From Alphaproteobacteria bacterium (lineage in GTDB: Bacteria > Pseudomonadota > Alphaproteobacteria > JALCBB01), in the NCBI GenBank assembly GCA_028066985.1, contig JALCBB010000007.1, positions 1 to 34,086 on the forward strand: a DNA stretch of 34,086 nt, read 5' to 3'. Shown piece after piece: positions 8,267-18,045 of this stretch; within the stretch, counting starts at the first letter, position 1, and each line of letters begins with the position of its first letter. Under the pieces are notes generated by a model, which saw nothing but the letters and a program-made list of their open reading frames with translations, was not told where the DNA came from and ran no database searches. The translations under genes were made by a program, and so were the position numbers.

Positions 8267-11066
8267 TGACCACACGATTCGGCACGATGATGACGCGGCG
8301 CGGTTCGCGTCCGTTGAGGGCGCGTGTCACGCCGGGCAGGGCGAGCGCCTGTTTTTCCAGGTCGTGTTTGTCGGGCGCGGCGGAGAAGGCGAGGGTGCCG
8401 CGCAGTTTGCCGTCCACCTGCACGGCGATGCGGATTTCGCGCCGCGCCGCGAGTTCGCGCGACGCCGACGGCCACGGCGTCGCCGCGAGGAGTTCTTTTT
8501 CGCCGAGTTTTTCCCAGAGGGTTTCGCCGAGGTGCGGCATCATGAGTCCGGCCATCGGCACGAGGAGACGCGCGGCGGTTTTGCGCGCGCGTCTGTCGCC
8601 GGCGTTTTGCGGCGCGCACTCGCTGATGGCGTTGGCGAGTTCGTAGATTCGCGCGACGGCGCGGTTCATGTGCATGCGCTCAAGGTCATTTTCAAAGTCA
8701 ATGAGCAGACGATGCGCCTGCCTTGCGAGCGGATGCGCCGTCTCGCCGTCATTGCCCCCGTCACCGTCATTTTTATTGACAACAACACCGCCGCCTTCAT
8801 TGTCACTGTCACTGTCACCGTCACCGGCATTGACGACAACGGCGACACCGTTATTGTCTCCGCCACCCTTATTGACGACAGCGGCGGCGCCTTCATTGTC
8901 TCCGCCACCGTCATTGTCCCCGTCACCGGCATTTTTATTGACGACAACGGCGGCGCCTTCATGGTTCCCGCCACCGTCCCCGTCGCCCGTCTCTTCGCGG
9001 GAGATGTCGTCTATCAGCCGCCACAGCCGCTGCGTGAAACGCCATGCGCCCTGCACGCCGGCGGTTGTCCACTGCAGGTCTCTGTCGGGCGGCGAGTCCG
9101 AGAGGATGAACCAGCGCGCCGTGTCCGCGCCGTACTCGTTGATGATGTCCTCGGGATCAATCGTGTTGCGCCTGGACTTGCTCATGCTCTCAACGCGTCC
9201 GATCTCCACCGCCGCGCCGTCGCTTTTGCGCCGCGCCGCGCCCGCGCCGTCGCGCTCCACCTCGGACGGATACAGCCAGTTGCCCTCGCCGTCGCGGTAG
9301 GTCTCGTGAATCACCATTCCCTGGGTGAACAGATTCAGAAACGGCTCGCGGGGTTTCGTGCCGCAGCATTTCGCCAGCGCGCGCACGAAAAAGCGCGAGT
9401 ACAGAAGGTGCAGAATCGCGTGTTCAACGCCGCCGATGTAGTAGTCCACGGGAAGCCACAGATCGACGCTCTCCGAGGTGAACGGCGCCGACTCAAGCCG
9501 CGGCTCCAGATAGCGGATGTAATACCACGACGAGTCCACGAAGGTGTCCATCGTGGAAGTCTCGCGCCGCGCCTCGCCGCCGCAGCGCGGACACGCGGCG
9601 CGCGACCAGTCCGAATGACGCTCAAGCGGATTGCCCGGCTCGGAAAAATCAACATCATCGGGCAGGGTCACGGGAAGGTCGCTCTCCGCGAGCGGCACCG
9701 CGCCGCACTCGCCGCAATGCACGACCGGAATCGGACAGCCCCAGTAACGCTGCCGCGAAATTCCCCAGTCGCGGAGGCGATAGCGTCTCTCCTTTTTCGC
9801 CAGGCCGAGCGATTCAAGTTCGCTGATGGCGCGCGGAATGGCGGCGGCGGTGTCCAGCCCGTTGAGAAAATCGCTCTGATACATGGTGCCGGGCCCCGTG
9901 TATGCGGTCTCGCCGACCGCGAAGGTCTCGGCCGACTCGCCCGGCGGCAGCACCACCGGACGCGCGGCGAGTCCGTGGGCGCGGGCGAAGTCCAGGTCGC
10001 GCTGGTCGTGCGCCGGCACGCCGAAGACGGCGCCTGTGCCGTATTCCATCAGCACATAGTTGGCGACGAAGAGCGGCAGCGTCTCCTTGAGCAGCGGATG
10101 CGACAGCGCGAGGCCGGTGTCGTATCCGCGCGGCGCGCGCGCGTGGAGGTGGCGCTCGCTCTGGTCGGCGTTCAGACATTCTTTGCAGAACGCGGCGAGT
10201 TTCGGATCGTGTTCGGCGAGGTGTTCGGCGACAGGATGCTGCGGCGACAGCGCGCAGAACGAGGCGCCGAAGAGCGTGTCGGGACGCGTCGTGAAGACTT
10301 CAAGGGATTCGCGTCCGGCGCGTTCCGCGTCTTTAAAATGAAACAGCAGACGGGCGCCGTCGCTTTCGCCGATCCAGTTGCGCTGCATGGTCCGCACTTT
10401 TTCGGGCCAGCCGTCCAGGTCGTCCAGGGCGGAGAGGAGTTCGGGCGCGAAGTCCGAGATACGCAGCACCCACTGCCGCAGTTTGCGCCGTTCAATCACG
10501 GCGCCCGAGCGCCAGCCGCGTCCGTCTATGACCTGCTCGTTGGCGAGGACGGTGTTGTCGACGGGATCCCAGTTCACCCATGCCTCGCGTTCTTCGGCGA
10601 GGCCGGCGGCGAGAAATTTCAGAAAGAGGCGCTGCTGCTGGTGGTAGTACCCCGGATGACAGGTCGCGACTTCAAGATTCCAGTCAATGGAGAGTCCCAT
10701 GCGCTGAAGTTGGCGGCGCATCGTGCGAATGTTGTCGTAGGTCCATTTCGCGGGATGAGTTTCGCGTTCAAAGGCGGCGTTTTCGGCGGGCAGACCGAAG
10801 GCGTCCCATCCCATCGGATGCACGACCGCGAAGCCGCGCGCGCGCTTGTATCGCGCGAGAACATCGCCGAGCGTGTAGTTGCGGACATGTCCCATGTGAA
10901 TGTGTCCCGACGGGTAGGGCAGCATCTCAAGGACATAATACGCGCGCTCCGCGTCCGGGCGCGGCGGACACCGGAACAGCGCCGCGTCCTGCCAGCGTTT
11001 CTGCCAGCGCGGTTCGGCGTCCGCGGGATTCCAGGCGGCGTCGGCATCGGCGTTTGTTTTTGTCAT
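8253..11066 (-). CDS. leuS: Leucyl-tRNA synthetase with in-frame Gly/Asp/Asn-rich insertion
   Basis: [60 protein letters not shown]; insertion after [12 protein letters not shown]. Confidence 0.97.
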   Translation of the reverse strand: MTKTNADADAAWNPADAEPRWQKRWQDAALFRCPPRPDAERAYYVLEMLPYPSGHIHMGHVRNYTLGDVLARYKRARGFAVVHPMGWDAFGLPAENAAFERETHPAKWTYDNIRTMRRQLQRMGLSIDWNLEVATCHPGYYHQQQRLFLKFLAAGLAEEREAWVNWDPVDNTVLANEQVIDGRGWRSGAVIERRKLRQWVLRISDFAPELLSALDDLDGWPEKVRTMQRNWIGESDGARLLFHFKDAERAGRESLEVFTTRPDTLFGASFCALSPQHPVAEHLAEHDPKLAAFCKECLNADQSERHLHARAPRGYDTGLALSHPLLKETLPLFVANYVLMEYGTGAVFGVPAHDQRDLDFARAHGLAARPVVLPPGESAETFAVGETAYTGPGTMYQSDFLNGLDTAAAIPRAISELESLGLAKKERRYRLRDWGISRQRYWGCPIPVVHCGECGAVPLAESDLPVTLPDDVDFSEPGNPLERHSDWSRAACPRCGGEARRETSTMDTFVDSSWYYIRYLEPRLESAPFTSESVDLWLPVDYYIGGVEHAILHLLYSRFFVRALAKCCGTKPREPFLNLFTQGMVIHETYRDGEGNWLYPSEVERDGAGAARRKSDGAAVEIGRVESMSKSRRNTIDPEDIINEYGADTARWFILSDSPPDRDLQWTTAGVQGAWRFTQRLWRLIDDISREETGDGDGGGNHEGAAVVVNKNAGDGDNDGGGDNEGAAAVVNKGGGDNNGVAVVVNAGDGDSDSDNEGGGVVVNKNDGDGGNDGETAHPLARQAHRLLIDFENDLERMHMNRAVARIYELANAISECAPQNAGDRRARKTAARLLVPMAGLMMPHLGETLWEKLGEKELLAATPWPSASRELAARREIRIAVQVDGKLRGTLAFSAAPDKHDLEKQALALPGVTRALNGREPRRVIIVPNRVVNVVS
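8773..8964. repeat. Palindromic repeat cluster inside leuS (about 4 units)
   Basis: Units such as TTGACGACAGCGGCGGCGCCTTCATTGTC, separated by GTC/ACC-rich trinucleotide spacers. Confidence 0.85.
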
Positions 11067-11698
11067 TCCGCGCTCCAGCCGTCGGGGTTGGCGAGAAATT
11101 CGCGGGCGGTGTTAACGGCGCCGTCGTCCAGGTCGCAGACGGCGAAGATATCTTCCCAGCAGGCGAGCGCGTGGATATTGACTCCCTCCGCGCGCAGTTC
11201 CGCCTCGCCCTTCGGAAAACTCCCGTAGCGAAAGAAGACGAAAAGGTCTTCGCAGCGCATCTCTTCTTCGCGGAGCGCGTCAATGAAGAGTTTTTTGCTG
11301 CCGCCGTCGGTCATCATGTCCTCAACGAGGAGGGTCTTCGCGCCCGCGCGGATCTGTCCTTCAATGCGGCGTCCTTTGCCGAATTCCTTCGCGCGCTTGC
11401 GGACATAGACCATCGGCAGATTAAAACGCTCGGCGAGCATCGCGGCGAAGGGGATTCCCGCGCTTTCGCCGCCCGCGATCATGTCAAAGGAGACTTCGGC
11501 GAGCAGTGTTTCGGCGAGGTCAAGCAGGATCCGCCGCGACTCCGGAAACGAGATGATGCGGCGGCAGTCCACATAGACGGGCGAGAGCCGTCCCGAGGTG
11601 AGGCGGAAGGGCGTCTCGGCGTTCACCTGCACGGCGCCGATTCTGCAGAGTTCGGCGGCGGCGGCGCGCGCGGACGGCGCGGGCGGCGGCGGGGTCAT
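11063..11698 (-). CDS. pyrE: Orotate phosphoribosyltransferase
   Basis: [49 protein letters not shown]. Confidence 0.93.
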   Translation of the reverse strand: MTPPPPAPSARAAAAELCRIGAVQVNAETPFRLTSGRLSPVYVDCRRIISFPESRRILLDLAETLLAEVSFDMIAGGESAGIPFAAMLAERFNLPMVYVRKRAKEFGKGRRIEGQIRAGAKTLLVEDMMTDGGSKKLFIDALREEEMRCEDLFVFFRYGSFPKGEAELRAEGVNIHALACWEDIFAVCDLDDGAVNTAREFLANPDGWSAE

Positions 11699-11782
11699 AT
11701 CTTTTTTTACCCTATAAACGGCTTTGGTGCTATATTTGGATTTTGCCTTGTTTCTGCTGATTTTGCTCCTGTGCCTTCGGAT

Positions 11783-12868
11783 ATGCAGACCCTGCCGCGC
11801 CGTCTCGCCGCGCTTCTGGACGGCCTTCGCGCCGAGCCGCCCCTGGTGCATAACATTACGAACTGGGTGGCGATGGATTTGTCGGCGAATTTGCTCCTGG
11901 CGGCGGGAGCGTCGCCGGCGATGGTTCATGCGGAGAGCGAAGTTGAAGAATTTGTGACGCTGGCTGGCGCGCTTGTGGTGAACATCGGCACATTTGACGA
12001 GCATTGGACGCGTCCGGCGCTGGCGGCGGCGGAGGCTGCGCGGTCGCGGGGGGTGCCGTGGGTTTTGGATCCAGTTGCTGTCGGGGTGACGGGTTTTCGC
12101 ACGCGGAACGCCTGCGATCTTGCGCTGCTGGGTCCTGACTGTATTCGCGCCAATGCTTCCGAGGTTCTTGCGCTCGCGGCGGCATTGGAGACAAAAACAG
12201 GGACGACAAAAACGGCGCCTTCATTGTCGTCCTCGTCCCCGTCATCGACAGAAACGGAGACAATAACGGCGGCGCCTTCATTGTCGTCCTCATCTCTGTC
12301 ATCGTCACCGTTATCGACAGAAACGGAGACAAAAACGGCGCCTTCATTGTCGTCCCCTCCCCCGTCACCGTCACCGTCGTTGACGACGACAGAGACAATA
12401 ACGGCGGCGCCATCATCGTCTCCGTCAATAGAAACGGCGCGCGGCGTTGACTCCGTCGCCGGCACAAACTCCGCGACACACGCCGCCCGCAAACTCGCCC
12501 GACACACAAACTCCGTCGTCCTCCTCACCGGCGCCGACGACTTCGCCGCCGACAAACACACCCTCATCCGCATCCGCGGCGGCGACCCGCTCCTCGCCCG
12601 CGTCACCGCCACAGGATGCGCCCTCTCCGCCGCAACCGCCGCACTCCTCGCCGCCGCGAAACACACCGACACCCCGCAACTCACCGCCGTCACCGCCGCC
12701 TCGCTGCTCTTCGCCGCCGCCGCAGAACACGCCGCCCGCAACGCGAACGGACCAGGCTCGTTCCGCACCGCCTTCATTGACGCAATCGCCGACATCGCCT
12801 CCGACACAACAGAACAAAACCCCGTCATCACCATGAGCAAAACCCGCGTTGAAGTCGTCAACAAATGA
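11783..12868 (+). CDS. thiM: Hydroxyethylthiazole kinase with in-frame Ser/Thr/Pro-rich insertion
   Basis: PLVHNITNWVAMDLSANLLLAAGASPAM, ALVVNIGT, PWVLDPVAVG, IRANASEVLAL ... [insertion] ... RGVDS, VTATGCALSA. Confidence 0.93.
   Translation: MQTLPRRLAALLDGLRAEPPLVHNITNWVAMDLSANLLLAAGASPAMVHAESEVEEFVTLAGALVVNIGTFDEHWTRPALAAAEAARSRGVPWVLDPVAVGVTGFRTRNACDLALLGPDCIRANASEVLALAAALETKTGTTKTAPSLSSSSPSSTETETITAAPSLSSSSLSSSPLSTETETKTAPSLSSPPPSPSPSLTTTETITAAPSSSPSIETARGVDSVAGTNSATHAARKLARHTNSVVLLTGADDFAADKHTLIRIRGGDPLLARVTATGCALSAATAALLAAAKHTDTPQLTAVTAASLLFAAAAEHAARNANGPGSFRTAFIDAIADIASDTTEQNPVITMSKTRVEVVNK
12202..12420. repeat. Palindromic repeat cluster inside thiM (4 units)
   Basis: GACGACAAAAACGGCGCCTTCATTGTCGTC, GACAATAACGGCGGCGCCTTCATTGTCGTC, GACAAAAACGGCGCCTTCATTGTCGTC, GACAATAACGGCGGCGCCATCATCGTC. 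Confidence 0.9.
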
Positions 12869-13545
12869 AAATCCGCGCGCGCCCGCAACTGCACCTGCTC
12901 GTCAGTCCGCACGAAGTCAACGCCGACACCGACTGGCTCGCCGCCGTCGCCGGCGCAATTGACGGCGGCGTGAATGTCGTCCAGTTGCGAAACAAACACG
13001 ACGACCACAGCGCAATCATCGCCCAGGGACGACAACTCCGAACCCTGCTCCGCGAACACGGCGTGCCGCTCGTCGTCAACGACTCGCCCGAACTCGCCGA
13101 AACCATCGCAGCCGACGGCGTTCACCTCGGACAGACAGACCAGTCGCCGCTTCAGGCAAGACAGCGCCTCGGCGAACACGCGATCATCGGATACTCCGTT
13201 GAAAACGCGGAGCAACTCCAAACCCGCCGCCGCCAGTGCGCCGCCAGCGACTATCTCGGCGTCGGACCCGTCTTCGCCACGCCCAGCAAGCCCGACGCCG
13301 CGCCGCCCGTCGGACTCGCCGTCCTCGCGCAGATTGTCGCCGCGGCGCGGGAAGATTCCCTGCCTGTTGTCGCGGTCGGCGGCGTTTCGTCCGCGAATGT
13401 CGCCGATGTCTGGCGCGCCGGAGTCGCGGGGGTCGCGGTGATTTCCGCGATCGCGCGCAGTCCGACGCCGCGCGACGCCGCCCGCGCGCTCCTCGCGCCG
13501 TTTTTCGCTTCCGAAATTTCCGAGAAGGAGTCCGAACATGACTGA
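12865..13545 (+). CDS. thiE: Thiamine-phosphate synthase
   Basis: GGVNVVQLRNK, VNDSPELAETIAADGVHLGQTD, DYLGVGPVFATPSKPDA, PVVAVGGVSSANV. Confidence 0.9.
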   Translation: MKIRARPQLHLLVSPHEVNADTDWLAAVAGAIDGGVNVVQLRNKHDDHSAIIAQGRQLRTLLREHGVPLVVNDSPELAETIAADGVHLGQTDQSPLQARQRLGEHAIIGYSVENAEQLQTRRRQCAASDYLGVGPVFATPSKPDAAPPVGLAVLAQIVAAAREDSLPVVAVGGVSSANVADVWRAGVAGVAVISAIARSPTPRDAARALLAPFFASEISEKESEHD

Positions 13546-14491
13546 CACGACTGACGCGAACGAGCCGCCTGTCCTGCGCGAATTTCGCCGCGCGCACGGC
13601 ATCGGCAACGATTTCATCATTTTTGACGCGCGTTACGAGCCGCTGGAGATTTCGGCGGAGCATGTCCGGCGTCTGGCGCGGCGCGACGGCGGGTTCGGCT
13701 GTGATCAGGTGCTTGTGATGCGCGCTCCGACGAGCGGCGGCGCGGCGCGGATGGAGGTTTATAACGCCGACGGGTCGCAGTCGTCCGCGTGCGGCAACGG
13801 CGCGCGCTGTCTGGGGTGGCTGCTGTTGCAGGAGCGCGGCGGCGGTTTGTCGCCGGTGAATCTGGAGGCGGGCGATGACATGCTTGAGTGTCGTCTGGTG
13901 CCGCCGCTTGCGGACGGCGGTTCGTATGGCGACAGCGCGACGGGGTGGGTTGAGGTTGTTTTGCCGGCGCCGCGTTTTGCGGCGCATGAGATACCGCTGA
14001 CGGAGACTCTTGATACGCGCGAGGTCGCGCCGGAATTGCTTGCGGAGGTTCTTGGCGTTGCGAGTCTGCCGGGCGTGAGTTCTTTTGTGAATCTGGGCAA
14101 TCCGCATTTTGTGATTGAGGTGATGGACGCGGGGGTATTTGCGGATTTTGATCTTGGCGGACTTGCGCGGGTTTGCGGGGCGAGTTCGTTGTTTCGGGAG
14201 GGGGTTAATTTGCAGATGGTTTTCTGCGAGGGGGTTTCTGGCGGACGGGAGGTTTTGCGGCATCGGGTGTGGGAGCGTGGCGCGGGGGAGACTTTGTCGT
14301 CGGGGACGGGAGCGGCGGCGGCGGCGGTGGTGTTGATTCGGCGCGGGAGGATTTCGGGCGAGGCGCGTGTGGTTGAGCCTGGCGGGGGGGTGTTGCTGGT
14401 TTCGTGGACGGGCGAGGAGGGTGTCGGGGTGCGTCAGCGCGGCCCTGTGACTTTTACGCTTGACAGCGAGATGGACTGGCCCCCCGTTTAA
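13538..14491 (+). CDS. dapF: Diaminopimelate epimerase
   Basis: HGIGNDFIIFDAR, YNADGSQSSACGNGARCLG, VNLGNPHFVIEV, ERGAGETLSSGTGAAAAA. Confidence 0.95.
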   Translation: MTDTTDANEPPVLREFRRAHGIGNDFIIFDARYEPLEISAEHVRRLARRDGGFGCDQVLVMRAPTSGGAARMEVYNADGSQSSACGNGARCLGWLLLQERGGGLSPVNLEAGDDMLECRLVPPLADGGSYGDSATGWVEVVLPAPRFAAHEIPLTETLDTREVAPELLAEVLGVASLPGVSSFVNLGNPHFVIEVMDAGVFADFDLGGLARVCGASSLFREGVNLQMVFCEGVSGGREVLRHRVWERGAGETLSSGTGAAAAAVVLIRRGRISGEARVVEPGGGVLLVSWTGEEGVGVRQRGPVTFTLDSEMDWPPV

Positions 14492-14494
14492 ATT

Positions 14495-14870
14495 AAGAGA
14501 CAAACGAAGCACGACCTCTGGCATTAGCGGGTTTAATCAGGAGACAGACGAAGAACAGCCTTTGGCATTAGTGGGAGTTAATTTTAGACTCTTAAAGCAG
14601 CCGCTCAAGCGAGCGATGCCAACTAATGCCCGCAGGCGCTGCCTGCAAAAAAATTAAATTAAAGATTAATTGGACTATTTAAGGGGTCAAATTAAATAAA
14701 TTCTTCTCTTATTAACATAGACATTTAATGGGGTCATTAAATAAATTGTTTTCTTATTATTTTTTAATTTTTTGCGGGCTAGCCCGCACCCATCAGTTGG
14801 CGCGGTTCGCTTGAGCGGCTATCGTAAATGTCTTAGTCAAAGTCTCACTAATGCCAGATATTGGTTCGCC
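14495..14870. repeat. Intergenic inverted-repeat element, copy B
   Basis: gagacagacgaagaacagcctttggcattagtgggag ... gcaggcgctgcctgc ... AT-rich core ... gcgggctagcccgcaccc ... gtcttagtcaaagtctcactaatgcc. Confidence 0.8.
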
Positions 14871-14940
14871 GTAGTTTTTTACTATATTTTGTGGTCTCAT
14901 GAAAAAAATATACAAAAAAGCATTTTTCAATCACAGGTTG

Positions 14941-14969
14941 TTGACATTGACACTAATTTCCGCTAAAGA
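14941..14969 (+). promoter_or_regulatory. Putative sigma70 promoter upstream of HNH gene
   Basis: TTGACA - 17 nt - TAAAGA; -10 is a weak match. Confidence 0.35.
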
Positions 14970-15031
14970 TTGACACAATAAGGAAGGCAGGGAGAAAGCC
15001 GCGGCTCGTAAAGAGCCGGAAAGGTCAGAAA

Positions 15032-15607
15032 GTGTCCACCCGCGCCCCGCGCCTCCGCCTCGCTGTACTCATCGCCGCCCTCGCCCTCTCCGCCCCGTGG
15101 ACAGCCGCCTCCGCCGAATCCCCCTACAACCGCGACCAGTGGCTCAAACGCTGGGCGGACACCGACGGCGACTGCCAGAACACCCGCCACGAAGTCCTGC
15201 GCCGCCAGAGCCTCGTCGCCGTCACCCTTGACGCGCGCGGCTGCCGCGTCCTCGCCGGCCTCTGGCTTGACCCCTACACAGGACAACACCACACCGACCC
15301 GTCGCTGCTTGACATTGATCACCTCGTCCCGCTCGCCGAGGCGCACCAGAGCGGCGGCGACAAGTGGAACGCCCGCCGTCGCGCCCGCTTCGCCAACGAC
15401 CTCGCCACGCCCGGCGCGCTTGTGGCGGTGGCGCGCGGGGTCAATCGCTCCAAGGGCATGCGCGACCCCGGACGCTGGCTGCCCGATGTCGGACGCTGCG
15501 ACTATGTGAAACACTGGCTCGCCGTCAAAGCGGCGTACGACCTCGCCCTTGACCCGCAGGAGGCGGCGGCGATTCAGCAGGTCCGCGAAACCGACTGCCG
15601 CGGCTGA
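15032..15607 (+). CDS. Secreted HNH-family endonuclease
   Basis: Signal peptide LAVLIAALALSAPWTAASA; DIDHLVPLAEAHQSGGDKW and FANDL...NRSKGMRDPGRWLP as in extracellular HNH nucleases. GTG start. Confidence 0.8.
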   Translation: MSTRAPRLRLAVLIAALALSAPWTAASAESPYNRDQWLKRWADTDGDCQNTRHEVLRRQSLVAVTLDARGCRVLAGLWLDPYTGQHHTDPSLLDIDHLVPLAEAHQSGGDKWNARRRARFANDLATPGALVAVARGVNRSKGMRDPGRWLPDVGRCDYVKHWLAVKAAYDLALDPQEAAAIQQVRETDCRG

Positions 15608-15686
15608 CACGGGAGCGATATTGCCGCGCGTTGCGCTATACTGGAATTTCACTTGTCGTTTTCGCCGTCCTGTTTTTCGCGGACTC

Positions 15687-17036
15687 ATGGGAACTCACGA
15701 AGAAATCAAAACCGCGCCCGCCGCGCGTGTTGAAACGCTCGGCTGCCGCCTCAACGCCTGGGAGAGCGCGGTGATCTCGCGCCACCTGCGCCGTCTCGGC
15801 GCGCCGCTGGTGGTGGTGAACTCCTGCGCGGTGACGGCCGAGGCGGAGCGCCAGAGCCGCCAGACCCTGCGCCGTCTGCGGCGGAGCAATCCCGGCGCGA
15901 AGGTCGTGGTGACGGGCTGCGCGGCGACCCTCGCCCCCGAACGCTGGGCGCAGATGGACGGCGTTGACGCCGTGCTTGTCAACGGCGAGAAGTTGAATCC
16001 GAATTCCTGGCGCGCGCTTGCGGCTCGTCTTGGTCTTGACCCGCGCGACAGTGACGGAGACAGCGACGGCGACGGCGACATTAACGGCGCCGAAATTAAC
16101 GATATTGGCGACATTGACGACGACGACGGCGCGCTTGAGGCGCATTTCGCGGCGCCGTCTCCGGCGCGCGCCTTTCTGGAGATTCAGCACGGCTGTGACC
16201 ATCGCTGTACTTTCTGCACGATTCCGTTCGCGCGTGGCGACAATCGTTCTGTTTCTGTTGAGCGCGTGATTGCGCGGGCGCGGCGTCTTGTTGACGGCGG
16301 AGTGCGCGAGGTCATTCTCACCGGCGTTGATATCGCCTCGTGGGGCGGCGACCTTGAAAACAGACGCGGCCTTGCTTTTGTTGTCGCGCAAATTCTTAAG
16401 TCTCTGCCTGACCTTGAGCGTCTGCGTCTTTCTTCGCTTGACCCTGCCGCGCTTGACGACGATTTCTTCGCTCTGCTCGCTTCCGAGGAGCGTCTGCAGC
16501 CGCACCTTCACTTGTCGGCGCAGGCGGGCGACGACCTCACGCTCAAGCGGATGAAGCGGCGGCATCTCGCCGATGATCTTGTTCGTATCGCGGAGCGGGC
16601 GCGGCGGGCGCGTCCGGGTCTCGCGCTCGGCGCGGATGTCATCGCCGGCTTTCCGACCGAGACGCGCGAGATGTTCGGCCGCGGCGCTGATCTTTTTCGC
16701 GCGCTTGAGATTCCGTTTCTGCATGTCTTTCCGTATTCGCCGCGCGCCGGAACGCCCGCGAGCCGGATGCCGCAGGTCGCGCCTGACGAGCGCCGCCGCC
16801 GCGCCCGTTCGCTGCGCGGACTCGCCGCCGTTCTGCAGCGCGACTACGCCGCGCGGCTGGCCGGGCAGCGGCGGCGCGCGCTCTGCGAGGGCGGCGGACG
16901 CGCGCGCATCGGCGAAAATCTTCTGGTCGCGCTTCCTGTTGACGGCGAACCTGGACGGATAGTGGAAGTCGCGCTCGCCCGCAACTCGTCCGCCGCGGGC
17001 GCGCCGCTTCTTGCGGGGACGATTGTCGGTGTTTAG
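15687..17036 (+). CDS. mtaB: tRNA t6A37 methylthiotransferase (MtaB-like radical SAM)
   Basis: VETLGCRLNAWES, VVNSCAVTAEAERQSRQ, IQHGCDHRCTFCTIPFARG, GADVIAGFPTET. Confidence 0.9.
   Translation: MGTHEEIKTAPAARVETLGCRLNAWESAVISRHLRRLGAPLVVVNSCAVTAEAERQSRQTLRRLRRSNPGAKVVVTGCAATLAPERWAQMDGVDAVLVNGEKLNPNSWRALAARLGLDPRDSDGDSDGDGDINGAEINDIGDIDDDDGALEAHFAAPSPARAFLEIQHGCDHRCTFCTIPFARGDNRSVSVERVIARARRLVDGGVREVILTGVDIASWGGDLENRRGLAFVVAQILKSLPDLERLRLSSLDPAALDDDFFALLASEERLQPHLHLSAQAGDDLTLKRMKRRHLADDLVRIAERARRARPGLALGADVIAGFPTETREMFGRGADLFRALEIPFLHVFPYSPRAGTPASRMPQVAPDERRRRARSLRGLAAVLQRDYAARLAGQRRRALCEGGGRARIGENLLVALPVDGEPGRIVEVALARNSSAAGAPLLAGTIVGV
16049..16130. repeat. Probable degenerate palindromic/trinucleotide insertion in mtaB
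   Basis: gacagtgacggagacagcgacggcgacggcgacattaacggcgccgaaattaac encodes DSDGDSDGDGDINGAEINDIGDIDDDD before the radical SAM domain. Confidence 0.55.
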
Positions 17037-18045
17037 AGGCGGCGGACGCGCGCCGGAGAAGTCGCCGCGTTCTTTTTCGCGTTTGCGCGGCGGACTCGCG
17101 AAGACGGCGGCCGCGCTGCGGAGCGATGTCGCCCTGCCGCGTTTGCGCCGCGCGCTTGACCCCGCCGACCTCCGCGATCTTGAGGACAGGCTGATAGCGG
17201 CGGATCTTGGCCCTGAGTTCGCGGCGCGTCTGGTGTCGCGCCTTGCGTCTGTGCGCGACTCGGAACATCCGACAGACGCGCTCCGCGACGAACTTCTGTC
17301 TGTCTTAAAAAAAGCGGAGACAAAAACGGAGACAACGGCGGCGCCATCATTGTCGTCCTCGTCGTCACCGTCATCGTCTCCCCCGCGCCCGCGCGCGACT
17401 TTGCTCGTCGGCGTCAACGGAAGCGGCAAGACCACGACCGCCGCGAAACTCGCCGGACTTCATCGCGCCCGCGGCCGCCGCGCGCTTCTTGTCGGCTGCG
17501 ATAGTTTCCGCGCCGCCGCCTCTCAGCAACTGGAGATCTGGGCGGAGCGTGTCGGCTGTCCTGTGCTGCCCGCGCCCGACGGCGCCGACCCTGCCGCGCT
17601 CGCCTTTGACGGTCTCCGCCGCGCGCGCGAGGAAAATTTTGACGAGGTGATTTTTGACACGGCGGGACGCCTGCACAGCCGCCGTCCGCTGATGGACGCG
17701 CTGGCGAAGATCACCCGCGCGCTTGACAAGCAGATGCCCGGCGCGCCGCACGAGACGCTCCTCGTCCTGGACGCCGCCAGCGGACAGACCGCCCTGCGTC
17801 AGACCGAACTTTTTGTTTCGGCGGCGGGCGTTGACGGCCTGATTCTCACGAGGCTTGACGGCACGGCGCGCGGCGGGATTGTTGTCGCGCTTGCCGAGCG
17901 GTTCGGGCTGCCCGTGCGGTTTCTCGGAGTCGGCGAAGGCGCCGACGATCTCGTTGATTTTGACGCCGCCGCGTTTGTGGATGGTCTGCTCGCCGCGTCC
18001 GATGACGAGTCTGACGGCGCGAACGCGAAGAGTTCTTCGGGCTGA
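17029..18045 (+). CDS. ftsY: Signal recognition particle receptor FtsY with in-frame insertion
   Basis: LLVGVNGSGKTTTAAKLA, VGCDSFRAAASQQL, VIFDTAGRLH, ILTRLDGTARGG; GTG start overlaps the mtaB stop. Confidence 0.93.
   Translation: MFRGGGRAPEKSPRSFSRLRGGLAKTAAALRSDVALPRLRRALDPADLRDLEDRLIAADLGPEFAARLVSRLASVRDSEHPTDALRDELLSVLKKAETKTETTAAPSLSSSSSPSSSPPRPRATLLVGVNGSGKTTTAAKLAGLHRARGRRALLVGCDSFRAAASQQLEIWAERVGCPVLPAPDGADPAALAFDGLRRAREENFDEVIFDTAGRLHSRRPLMDALAKITRALDKQMPGAPHETLLVLDAASGQTALRQTELFVSAAGVDGLILTRLDGTARGGIVVALAERFGLPVRFLGVGEGADDLVDFDAAAFVDGLLAASDDESDGANAKSSSG
17317..17380. repeat. Palindromic repeat insertion in ftsY
   Basis: GACAACGGCGGCGCCATCATTGTCGTC encoding TTAAPSLSS between N and G domains. 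Confidence 0.8.

Noticed and set aside
8364-11228. 954-aa ORF on + strand
   Set aside because: Antisense to the clearly homologous leuS; long shadow ORFs are expected from GC-rich codon usage.
11926-13620. 564-aa ORF on - strand
   Set aside because: Antisense to thiM/thiE/dapF; only thiM/thiE/dapF show family motifs.
15636-17435. 599-aa ORF on - strand
   Set aside because: Antisense to mtaB/ftsY; Arg-rich composition with no recognisable domain.
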